A stretch of DNA of 13,193 nt. It comes from CAZHCA01 sp964530825 (GTDB lineage: Bacteria > Bacteroidota > Bacteroidia > Chitinophagales > Saprospiraceae). The notes below the pieces were generated by a model. That model was not told the DNA's origin and searched no databases. It was given only the letters and a program-made list of their open reading frames with translations. The DNA is taken from positions 1 to 13,193 of the forward strand of contig CAZHCA010000041.1 of assembly GCA_964530825.1 (NCBI GenBank). The letters run 5' to 3'. Below, piece after piece: positions 7,372-13,054 of this stretch. Every line of letters begins with the position of its first letter. The stretch's first letter is position 1. Both the position numbers and the translations under genes were made by a program.

Positions 7372-8519
7372 AACGACTCCTCCTCCTCACCGACTGGTTT
7401 GCGCCTGGCTATAGAGCAGGTGGCCCCATCCGCTCCACCGTCAATTTAGTGCAGGCTCTGGAAAAAGAGCTATCGATTTCAGTACTCACTTCCGACCGCG
7501 ATTATGGTATGGGCCAACCCTACCCGGAGGTTGCTGTCGACACCTGGCTGCCTTACGGCCAACATGCTCAAGTCTGCTACCTTGCTCCCGGGCAGCAACG
7601 GCGATCCGTTATATTTGACCGGATTCGGGAGATCCGGCCCGACATCATCTATCTCAATAGCATGTTTTCTACTGTTTTCACCTTGCACCCGCTATGGGGG
7701 CTTTGGCGAAAATCTTTTAACAGCAAAGTGGTGCTGGCTCCCCGCGGCATGTTGCAGGCGGGCGCCATGCAGTACAAAACGCTTAAAAAACGTTCGTTTC
7801 TGCAGTTATTGCGAGCTACCGATTTGCCCCAACGGTTGCGCTTTCACGCTACCGACCAGCAAGAACAAGCCGATATTATTCGGTATTTAGGCGTCGGGGT
7901 AGATCGCATTCAAGTGATTCCCAACCTGCCGCAGCCCCCGGTGTGTCAGGTGCGGCAAATGGAAAAGAGAAGCGGGGTAGCCAAAATGCTTTTCTTATCG
8001 CGCGTTGTACCTAAAAAAAATATATTGGGGCTATTGCAGCTCTTAGTAAAGATGCCTCCGTGCGGGCAATTGCAGCTTACGATTGCCGGTCCAGTAGAGG
8101 ATGCAGCCTACTGGGCAGATTGTGAAGCCGTGATCGCCCAAATGCCTGCGCACATTGAGGTCGACTACCGCGGAGCGGTTCCGCACCCGGCTACGCGTGC
8201 CCAGTTGGAAGACCATCACTTTTTCGTGCTACCCACCTTCGGCGAAAATTTCGGACACAGCATCTTTGAGGCCTTGGCTTGCGGCCGGCCGGTGATCATC
8301 AGCGATCAGACGCCCTGGCGGGACCTGCACGACAAGGGGATTGGCTGGGATCTGCCGCTCGACGATGCCCCGGGCTGGCAGCAAGTCCTGCGGGAAATGC
8401 TGGCTATGGACCAGGATGCCTATGATACCCTTTGCCAGCGGGCCTACGCCTTCGCCCAGGCTTTTTTGCGGGAGCGGAAATTGAAAGATCGGTACCTGGA
8501 GCTTTTTCTGGGGGACTAA
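7368..8519 (+). CDS. Glycosyltransferase family 4 lacking a normal start codon
   Basis: The 383-residue frame is a complete GT4 enzyme. It has an N-terminal loop LTDWFAPGYRAGGPIR, linker FHATDQQEQADIIRYL and IQVIPNLP, the C-terminal domain opening AKMLFLSRVVPKKNILGLLQ, and the signature ENFGHSIFE (Glu293-x7-Glu301) followed by ALACGRPVIISDQTPW. Aligning it with the stub at 6336 puts its start codon at 7368-7370, which reads ATA. Upstream in the same frame the only usual start is GTG 7020, which would add 116 residues overlapping the Rpn gene in another frame with no domain character. The next in-frame starts downstream would remove the Gly-Gly loop. It may be translated weakly by reinitiation at AUA after the overlapping Rpn stop, or it may be silent. 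The rest of the frame is free of damage, so the loss looks recent. Confidence 0.75.
   Translation: MKRLLLLTDWFAPGYRAGGPIRSTVNLVQALEKELSISVLTSDRDYGMGQPYPEVAVDTWLPYGQHAQVCYLAPGQQRRSVIFDRIREIRPDIIYLNSMFSTVFTLHPLWGLWRKSFNSKVVLAPRGMLQAGAMQYKTLKKRSFLQLLRATDLPQRLRFHATDQQEQADIIRYLGVGVDRIQVIPNLPQPPVCQVRQMEKRSGVAKMLFLSRVVPKKNILGLLQLLVKMPPCGQLQLTIAGPVEDAAYWADCEAVIAQMPAHIEVDYRGAVPHPATRAQLEDHHFFVLPTFGENFGHSIFEALACGRPVIISDQTPWRDLHDKGIGWDLPLDDAPGWQQVLREMLAMDQDAYDTLCQRAYAFAQAFLRERKLKDRYLELFLGD
7377..7411 (+). repeat. 35-nt direct repeat, right copy
   Basis: This is the right-hand partner of the repeat at 6345-6379 and begins 5 nt after the Rpn stop codon. It is far longer than a usual transposition target duplication. 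Divergence just outside it suggests recombination between paralogues rather than a fresh duplication. Confidence 0.9.
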
Positions 8520-8520
8520 C

Positions 8521-8561
8521 TTTTCACCACTAAGACACTAAGATTCACGGAGTGGTGAAAA
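8521..8561. repeat. 11-bp inverted repeat just after the glycosyltransferase stop
   Basis: ttttcaccact (8521-8531) pairs perfectly with agtggtgaaaa (8551-8561) around a 19-nt loop that includes taagacactaagattcacgg. It begins 2 nt after the stop codon, so it could end or stabilise the transcript, although there is no following T-run on the + strand. The wording of the arms also resembles low-complexity spacer sequences common in Bacteroidota genomes. Confidence 0.6.
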
Positions 8562-8826
8562 ACGGATTAGGGTCGAAGCAGGAGCTTCTTCCGATCGGGC
8601 TAAAGGATAAAAAAGGTATAGTGGTGAGGAAGGCAAGGGATCACTACGGTGTTGCATGGCGTTTGCTGTGGCCCTTTGCGAATCGGCACTCGACACATGC
8701 CCGCCCGGAACTGTCGGCAAGGAAAAATTGTTTGGTATTTCATGATACAGAAAGTAGCGTAAAGGAATCCCTGATAAAAAGACATCGTTCAAGTGTACAG
8801 CCGTTTACTATGACGCATTTAATTTG
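8562..8826. other. Spacer of unknown content
   Basis: No convincing gene is visible. One long open frame crosses it on the + strand (from GTG 8552) and another on the - strand, but neither has domain character or a good start. A small hairpin gaagc-agga-gcttc lies at 8576-8589. The part at about 8630-8755 is richer in G and C than its surroundings and may belong to a dispersed intergenic repeat. The A/T-rich last 60 nt should hold the promoter of the antitoxin gene, but I cannot pick a confident -33/-7 pair. Confidence 0.4.
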
Positions 8827-9084
8827 ATGAAAATGGAAGAAGTAATTATCAATAGGTACCTAAAGATGTTTGACTTACTCGATATAGAGACCAAACTGGA
8901 GCTATTGGTGAGACTATCCGATAACGTCAATCGTTCTTTCAAAAGGGCAGAAAAAGATAAAGCGGACCTCCTGGATTCGATCAGTGGCTCCTGGTCAGAT
9001 GTAGATGATCGTATTGTCGAAGAGATATATACGGCCAGAACGCTCTCTAATAGAGAAGTTGATCTTGGTGGTATAGATGAGTAA
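8827..9084 (+). CDS. Antitoxin of a PIN-type (VapBC-like) toxin-antitoxin pair
   Basis: This 85-residue, highly charged protein begins at ATG 8827; TTG 8824 and ATG 8833 are also possible. It matches the small Bacteroidota antitoxins found directly before PIN-domain toxins: an N-terminal helix FDLLDIETKLELLVRLSDNV, a SGSWSDVDDRIVEEI segment and the ending YTARTLSNREVD. The usual role is to bind and neutralise the toxin and repress the shared promoter. Its TAA lies inside the start of the toxin reading frame (8-nt overlap), the normal arrangement for such pairs. The gene is intact although its toxin is frameshifted. The name rests on layout and sequence style, not on a diagnostic DNA-binding motif. 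Confidence 0.75.
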   Translation: MKMEEVIINRYLKMFDLLDIETKLELLVRLSDNVNRSFKRAEKDKADLLDSISGSWSDVDDRIVEEIYTARTLSNREVDLGGIDE

Positions 9085-9485
9085 CTTTTTAATCGACACG
9101 GATACCTGTATCTTTTTGTTGAAAGGGTAAATACGGAATAAAAGAAAAAATACTCGAAGTGGGTATTGACAACTGCTTTGTCTCTGAAATAACGTTATTA
9201 GAACTTTCTTTTGGCGCCTTTAAAAGCAAACGACCTGATCAGCATATCAAAGAAATAGATGCTATTAAGCAATTATTCGGAGTAGTCCCTATCTATGATT
9301 GCTCGAAATTATATGGCAAAGAAAAAGCGCGTCTGGCACATATGGGGCATTTAATTCCCGACTTTGATTTGATTATCGGAGTTACATCGGTAAATAAAGG
9401 AATGATTCTGGTTACCGGCAATGAAAAACACCTGTCTCGTATAGAAGGAATAAAAATCGAAAATTGGATTGATCGATCTGAATAG
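9077..9485 (+). pseudogene. PIN-domain (VapC-like) toxin broken by a one-base frameshift
   Basis: ATG 9077 gives MSNFLIDTDTCIFLLKG and then TAA 9128-9130. One frame over, the sequence continues IKEKILEVGIDNCFVSEITL and runs to TAG 9483-9485. Removing one G from the ggg at 9125-9127 restores a single frame reading LLKGKYGIKEKI and a 135-residue protein, the usual PIN-toxin length. PIN ribonuclease acidic residues are visible: Asp in LIDTD, Glu in SEITLLEL, Asp in PDFDLIIG, and VTGNEKHLSRI near the end. As it stands, translation ends after 17 residues. A fragment could start at GTG 9159 but would lack the first catalytic Asp. The overlap with the antitoxin gene is preserved. Confidence 0.85.
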
Positions 9486-9493
9486 TTTTTCTC

Positions 9494-9868
9494 ATGCCTG
9501 CCGTGTGCAATGTTTTCAAGGATTTAGTGAAAACGCCATGCAAGGCGCTGCCTTTCGAAGAAGCGGCTATCCTGACCATCGATGGTATGGGCGATTTTAC
9601 CTCTACCATGCGGGGTCTCGGCAGAGGTAATCAGATTGGTGTTCTTGATAGCGTATCCTATCCGCATTCCATCGGTATCTTTTACACGACCTTCACGCAG
9701 TACCTCGGGTTTCCCCATTACGGGGACGAATACAAGTTTATGGGCCTGTCCCCTTACAGCATCCCCCGGTACCTCGACAAGTTGCGCGATGTGGTACGCT
9801 TCCGGCCGAATGGCTTGAGAAATACCGCTACCTTTTTCAAGTCGAAGGGATATAAATCTTGCCATTAA
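9494..9868 (+). pseudogene. Internal fragment of a NodU/CmcH-type carbamoyltransferase
   Basis: From about 9550 the frame reads LPFEEAAILTIDGMGDFTST, GLGRGN, YPHSIGIFYTTFTQYLGFPH, then DEYKFMGLSPYSIPRYLD. These are hallmark blocks of the O-carbamoyltransferase N-terminal domain, where SPFEEAAILT-DG and YK-MGL-PYG-PRY are strongly conserved. Family members have about 550-600 residues, and only about 100 remain. The His-rich metal-binding segment that should precede SPFEEA is missing, replaced by unrelated codons after ATG 9494. The downstream part, including the carbamoyl-phosphate domain, is cut off at the join to the next gene. The product would be inactive. A complete homologue would carbamoylate a sugar hydroxyl, in keeping with the cluster. 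Confidence 0.82.
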
Positions 9869-10623
9869 TTTTGAAACCACAACTTAAAAGTCAGATCAAA
9901 ATCTGGTTAGAAAATTTTCCAGCGATCTTTCTCGCGGTACAGCGATACCGATTCCGGAAAAGTAAATTTTTAACCAATATTGTCGGTGCACAAACGGATA
10001 TCGTGATCGATGGTTTTCCTCGATCTGCGAATAGTTTTGCAGCGCATTCTTTTATCCAGGCCCAAAATAATCCGAGTTTAATTGTAGGTCATCACACCCA
10101 TTCTTTTGCACAGATTTTAAAGGCTACGCGATTGCGTAAGCCCGTAATTTTGCTGATCCGGCATCCGTATGCAGCAGTATTATCGCTGAAGGCGCTGGCG
10201 CTAGAAAATAATGAGGGTGATTTAGCGTCAATCGATCGCTATCCTCCGCATTTGGATTTAGAATACTACACCCAGTTTTATCGAAAGACCTTCTCTGTTC
10301 GGGATCAATTGTTGCTTTCTCCTTTCGAAATAGTAACATCCGACTATGGTATAATCATAGAATGCTGCAACTTAAAGTTCGGGACCCACTTTCGGACCTT
10401 TGACCACAATCAAGAAACGCAACGAATGATCTTTGATAAGGGTGGCTACCACCTTTCCCCTTCGCCCGATAGAGAAGCCTACAAGAGGATTGTGAAAGAT
10501 TATTTAGATAGTCCTCGTAATAAAGTATTACTCGATCATGCTCAAGAGTTGTACCTAAAGTGGATCGATTATCATTTAAGGCTTTATCCTGAAGACCAGT
10601 CCATAATTAAAAAAATCCAATAG
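9859..10623 (+). CDS. Sulfotransferase family protein
   Basis: This 254-residue protein has the PAPS 5'-phosphosulfate loop IVIDGFPRSANSF (residues 48-60) and the 3'-phosphate segment ILLIRHPYAAVLSLKAL (97-113, with Arg101 and Ser109), the two signatures of cytosolic-type sulfotransferases. The rest, including the helix SPDREAYKRIVKDYL, is of normal length and undamaged. I use TTG 9859, because an in-frame stop sits at 9853 and there is no ATG near the N-terminus. It overlaps the end of the carbamoyltransferase fragment by 10 nt, so the join between them may have cost this gene its original start. It probably sulfates a sugar of the polysaccharide. It differs clearly from the sulfotransferase at 1116 in loop wording (PRSANSF versus ERSGTSL) and is not a recent duplicate. 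Confidence 0.8.
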   Translation: MPLILKPQLKSQIKIWLENFPAIFLAVQRYRFRKSKFLTNIVGAQTDIVIDGFPRSANSFAAHSFIQAQNNPSLIVGHHTHSFAQILKATRLRKPVILLIRHPYAAVLSLKALALENNEGDLASIDRYPPHLDLEYYTQFYRKTFSVRDQLLLSPFEIVTSDYGIIIECCNLKFGTHFRTFDHNQETQRMIFDKGGYHLSPSPDREAYKRIVKDYLDSPRNKVLLDHAQELYLKWIDYHLRLYPEDQSIIKKIQ

Positions 10624-10642
10624 GGGGTTAACCTCCAAATAA

Positions 10643-10957
10643 ATGAACGCCAAACTCCCCCTCGCCGAAACCTTACAAAAAATCCACGCCGGTAAATTCT
10701 TGGAAGCCTTTGCAGTGGATTTGCAAAGCAAGCAGATGGTGGTCCTGGTTCACCATGTAGCTCCCCAAAGCATAAATAACTATACTGGCAGTGTGCATCC
10801 ATTACCAATGATGCAGCTATCACCGAAGATCCGGCAGGCGATGGCCATGGAGCAGGCGGAATACAAACAGTGGTCGCGTGCGGCATACGATTTTGCGCAA
10901 GCGTACTTTGCGGAGCAGGATTTGGTGGAGCGGTATGTGGCGTTGTTTCAAGGTTAA
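10643..10957 (+). CDS. Chimeric small protein: antitoxin-like N-terminus joined to a glycosyltransferase C-terminus
   Basis: The first 35 residues (MNAKLPLAETLQKIHAGKFL, then EAFAVDLQSK) match the opening of the antitoxin at 11375 (MKNKLSVAEALQKIKAEEPL, then EDYQVDFADE). From about residue 64 (RQAMAMEQAEYKQW, then RAAYDFAQAYFAEQDLVERY) it matches the last helices of the glycosyltransferase at 7368 (REMLAMDQDAYDTL, then RAYAFAQAFLRERKLKDRY). The frame therefore joins two unrelated gene ends. With 104 residues it has neither a ribbon-helix-helix end nor a catalytic domain. It is open and has a plausible ATG 19 nt after the previous stop, so it could be translated, but I expect it to be debris of recombination. 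Its TAA lies inside a heptamer repeat. Confidence 0.7.
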   Translation: MNAKLPLAETLQKIHAGKFLEAFAVDLQSKQMVVLVHHVAPQSINNYTGSVHPLPMMQLSPKIRQAMAMEQAEYKQWSRAAYDFAQAYFAEQDLVERYVALFQG

Positions 10958-10994
10958 AGGTTAAAGTGGAAAGGTTAAAGGTTTCAGGGTTAAA
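10952..10994 (+). repeat. Degenerate tandem heptamer repeat (ggttaaa)
   Basis: Units read ggttaaa, ggttaaa, gtggaaa, ggttaaa, ggtttca and gggttaaa. The first unit contributes the stop codon of the chimeric gene. Between here and 11088 I see no gene, only an open stretch without recognisable domains. Confidence 0.75.
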
Positions 10995-11088
10995 GGAGGT
11001 TTTAATGCTTTAGATACCTGGGAGCAGGCGGAGCCCCTGAGTAAAAAAGCGGGTTTGTTATTACACATTCACTGTAAACCCCGGACCG

Positions 11089-11385
11089 ATGCCAAAATTT
11101 GCCTGGGATGAGGATAAGAACAAGAAAAATCAGGATAAGCACGGTATAAGTTTCGAAGATGCCAGTGATATTTTTAATGACGAAGATCGATTAGTTTCTG
11201 CCAGTAATCGGGCGGGGGAAAAGTGATTTCTGACCATTGGGAAAGCCTTTCTAGTTATTCTCAGTTTGGTTTATACCATCCGGGGTACCGTCATCCGAAT
11301 CATTTCTGCCAGAAGGGCCAGCAAACGGGAACGAAACGCTTATCTTACTAAGAAATTAAAAAAGTCGCAGGACCATGAAAAATAA
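11089..11385 (+). pseudogene. BrnT-type toxin with a nonsense codon
   Basis: ATG 11089 gives MPKFAWDEDKNKKNQDKHGI, then SFEDASDIF and ASNRAGEK, which is the BrnT pattern (FEWDE-KN--N--KHGISFE-A--VF). A TGA follows at 11224-11226. In the same frame the rest of the family follows without gaps: FLTIGKAFLVILSLVYTIRG, then VIRIISARRASKRERNAYL, ending at TAA 11383-11385. Homologues have Arg at the stop position (E-R-F-TIG), so CGA changed to TGA is the simplest explanation. With readthrough the protein would have the usual 95-100 residues. BrnT is a ribonuclease toxin; the 45-residue fragment lacks most of the fold. The end overlaps the antitoxin start by 11 nt, the usual brnT-brnA arrangement. Confidence 0.87.
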
Positions 11386-11764
11386 ATTGAGTGTAGCGGA
11401 AGCCCTGCAAAAGATAAAGGCCGAGGAACCACTCGAAGATTATCAGGTCGATTTCGCGGATGAAAAGGTAGAAGCACTGGACGCTATGCAGCTGAACAAA
11501 GCGGGTGTAGCCGTGCCGGAAGAAGCAATTTACTACGACGACGAGGCCATCGCCTACGACGAAGCCTTCGAAGGGGACTGGATCCCCGTAGACACCGATG
11601 GTTTGGCAGAAGCCGAAGCCGGCCTCACCACCCTGCATCTGGCACTTGATCCCGAGCTGAAAGCCTGGTTGGCCGAGCAAGCGGTACCAGCCGAGCAGCT
11701 GGTCGCGCAATTGCTGGAAGATTTTTATCACACACAGAAACTGTTGGAGAAGCAAGGAGATTAG
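11375..11764 (+). CDS. BrnA-like antitoxin of the broken BrnT toxin
   Basis: This 129-residue acidic protein starts within the last codons of the BrnT-type frame. Its C-terminal part (TLHLALDPELKAWLAEQAV, then PAEQLVAQLLEDFY, about residues 85-120) fits the ribbon-helix-helix end of BrnA antitoxins, in which a beta strand and two helices bind operator DNA. The N-terminal 80 residues are acidic (for example YYDDEAIAYDEAFEGDW) and would wrap the basic toxin. It is somewhat longer than typical BrnA. The gene is undamaged although its partner is not, so it is now an orphan antitoxin that might still repress its own promoter. Its first 35 residues recur in the chimera at 10643. Confidence 0.75.
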   Translation: MKNKLSVAEALQKIKAEEPLEDYQVDFADEKVEALDAMQLNKAGVAVPEEAIYYDDEAIAYDEAFEGDWIPVDTDGLAEAEAGLTTLHLALDPELKAWLAEQAVPAEQLVAQLLEDFYHTQKLLEKQGD

Positions 11765-11770
11765 CTTTTT

Positions 11771-11873
11771 TCACGCGGCGGTCGCGGAGGGTACGCGGCG
11801 GATCGCGGTGAGCCTAAGCAAAAAAACACTGCGCATCTTTGCGGGCCTTTGTAGCTACTTCTTGCAATAAAAA
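11771..11873 (+). repeat. GC-rich spacer repeat R1, forward, with attached tail
   Basis: It opens with tcacgcggcg and continues with further cgcggcgg/cgcggtg units to about 11814. A tail follows (ctgcgcatctttgcgggcct and on to 11873). The opening ten bases recur inverted at 13088-13097, and nine of the ten recur inverted at 12360-12369. The tail forms an open frame with the next gene and makes a false N-terminal extension starting at TTG 11839. Confidence 0.65.
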
Positions 11874-11904
11874 CTTCAAAAAATATTGCTTAGAATTAAG
11901 GACT

Positions 11905-12306
11905 GTGCACGAAAATGATATTGCTACTATTATCCTGGATGAAGCATTCGCGGTGCATACCCATTATGGGCCAGGCGTTTTTGAGCGGGTTTATGAATCT
12001 GCATTAGAAGGAAGGCTGCTTAGTAGAGGACTTTCCGTATTACGTCAACATACTGTACATATTTCAGATGAATACGTAAAGGACGAACCGGGGTTTATTT
12101 TAGATTTATTAGTGGGTGGGAAAGTAATTGTAGAATTAAAATCAGTAGAGGCAATTTCCCCCGTTCACAAGAAGCAAGTCCTGACTTATTTGCGATTAAC
12201 TAACCGAAGGATGGGCTTACTCATCAATTTCAATGAAGATCGCCTAAAAAACGGAATATGGCGAATCGTGAATAATTTAAGCGCGGATGATCATCCGTCG
12301 TATTAA
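11905..12306 (+). CDS. GxxExxY protein (PD-(D/E)XK-like)
   Basis: From GTG 11905 the 133-residue product begins VHENDIATIILDEAFAVHTH and carries the name-giving motif GVFERVY (Gly24-x-x-Glu27-x-x-Tyr30). It continues with FILDLLVGGKVIVELKS (Asp67 and Glu78-x-Lys80), which looks like a PD-(D/E)XK nuclease core, and ends with LLINFN and a short tail. Length and start match the family (about 125-135 residues). A TTG at 11839 opens the same frame, but the extra 22 residues come from the spacer repeat. The role of this family is not established; members are often scattered in Bacteroidota genomes next to spacer repeats, as here. It lies between the antitoxin and the acetyltransferase and has no evident tie to sugar synthesis. 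Confidence 0.85.
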   Translation: MHENDIATIILDEAFAVHTHYGPGVFERVYESALEGRLLSRGLSVLRQHTVHISDEYVKDEPGFILDLLVGGKVIVELKSVEAISPVHKKQVLTYLRLTNRRMGLLINFNEDRLKNGIWRIVNNLSADDHPSY

Positions 12307-12323
12307 ATAGATTGATTCATCTC

Positions 12324-12369
12324 TAAGCCCCGCTGCGAACCCCTGCGATTCTTAGCGCCCGCCGCGTGC
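12324..12369 (-). repeat. GC-rich spacer repeat R2, inverted relative to R1
   Basis: On the - strand this reads gcacgcggcgggcgctaaga and on, which matches the opening of R1 (tcacgcggcggtcgcggagg). R1 and R2 thus bracket the GxxExxY gene as imperfect inverted repeats. On the + strand its end supplies a GTG (12366) in frame with the acetyltransferase. Confidence 0.65.
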
Positions 12370-12380
12370 AAAAAAACAAA

Positions 12381-12920
12381 ATGCAACAACTCAATACCTT
12401 CCAAAACAAACACTTTGACCGCGGGGCCTCCCGCTGGAAAGAACTGCTGTGGATGATCCTCAGCGCCCTCTGCTTCCGGCATTCCCTGGCCATCTGGAAC
12501 GGTGCTAAGATCTGGCTCCTGCGTCGCTTCGGAGCACAGATCGGGCGGGGCGTGCTGATCAAACCTTCGGTACACATCAAATTCCCCTGGAAGCTCACCA
12601 TCGGCCACCATGCCTGGATCGGAGAGAAGGTCTGGATCGACAACCTGGCGGAGGTGACGATCGGCGACCACGTATGCCTCTCGCAGGAAGCCTACCTGCT
12701 CACCGGCAATCACGATTACAAACAGTCTACCTTTGATCTAATCACGCAACCCATTACGCTGCAGCCCGGCAGCTGGATTGGGGCACGGGCAGTGGTCTGC
12801 CCCGGCGTGACGGTGGGCGAGGGAGCGATCCTCACCGTCGGCTCAGTAGCAAACCAAGATTTGGAGGCGGGCGGTATGTATCAGGGGAATCCGGCAGGAA
12901 AAATTAGAGAAAGGAATTAA
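12381..12920 (+). CDS. WcaF-type acyltransferase (left-handed beta-helix)
   Basis: This 179-residue protein is predicted to O-acetylate a sugar of the polysaccharide with acetyl-CoA in the cytoplasm. It opens with a family-typical HFDRGASRWKELLWMI and RRFGAQIGRGVLIKP, then hexapeptide repeats (IGRGVLI, IGHHAWI, IGDHVCL, IGARAVV, VGEGAIL). The catalytic His111 lies in the loop LLTGNHDYKQSTFDL, and the end is GMYQGNPAGKIRER. Colanic-acid WcaF and its relatives have this length and layout. I use ATG 12381, because the GTG at 12366 lies in repeat R2 and the first family-like residues follow the ATG. It is undamaged. The sugar acceptor is unknown, and other members act on maltose or on capsule sugars. 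Confidence 0.88.
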   Translation: MQQLNTFQNKHFDRGASRWKELLWMILSALCFRHSLAIWNGAKIWLLRRFGAQIGRGVLIKPSVHIKFPWKLTIGHHAWIGEKVWIDNLAEVTIGDHVCLSQEAYLLTGNHDYKQSTFDLITQPITLQPGSWIGARAVVCPGVTVGEGAILTVGSVANQDLEAGGMYQGNPAGKIRERN

Positions 12921-12980
12921 CCATAGAGTGGCATAGCGTTTTATAGAGTACTCTATGTGACGTCCTGCTACGCTATGGTT
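12919..12980. repeat. Nested inverted repeats after the acetyltransferase
   Basis: The outer arms aaccatag (12919-12926) and ctatggtt (12973-12980) enclose a perfect 14-bp palindrome atagagtactctat at 12943-12956. catagcg (12932-12938) can also pair with cgctatg (12971-12977). The structure begins inside the stop codon, so it may act as a transcript end, although no T-run follows. Confidence 0.65.
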
Positions 12981-12988
12981 CAGGAACC
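12977..12988. repeat. Small inverted repeat (ggttc-ag-gaacc)
   Basis: This is a perfect 5-bp stem with a 2-nt gap, overlapping the outer arm of the preceding structure. It is too short for a functional claim by itself. Confidence 0.4.
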
Positions 12989-13054
12989 ACGGAGCCACAC
13001 CGCGTCCCAGGAATTCAGCATCCAGGAAACCACTACAAAATCATCGTGATCATA

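Noticed and set aside
8552..8827. A 91-codon open frame from GTG on the + strand across the spacer
   Set aside because: It starts inside an inverted-repeat arm, shows no domain character and runs over the antitoxin's start; composition looks intergenic.
11224..11226. The TGA in the BrnT-type gene as a recoded (selenocysteine or Trp) codon
   Set aside because: TGA is used as a normal stop by other genes here (4109, 5305), and BrnT proteins have Arg at this position, one transition away (CGA).
11348..11755. A 135-codon open frame on the - strand
   Set aside because: It is the antisense of the BrnA-like antitoxin gene, which has a matching overlap with its toxin and a sensible product.
11839..11904. 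An N-terminal extension of the GxxExxY protein from TTG
   Set aside because: The extra residues are translated from the tail of spacer repeat R1, and family members start at the position of GTG 11905.
12303..12713. A 136-codon open frame on the - strand
   Set aside because: It lies opposite the acetyltransferase gene, which has clear hexapeptide repeats and a catalytic His; the - strand product has no recognisable features.
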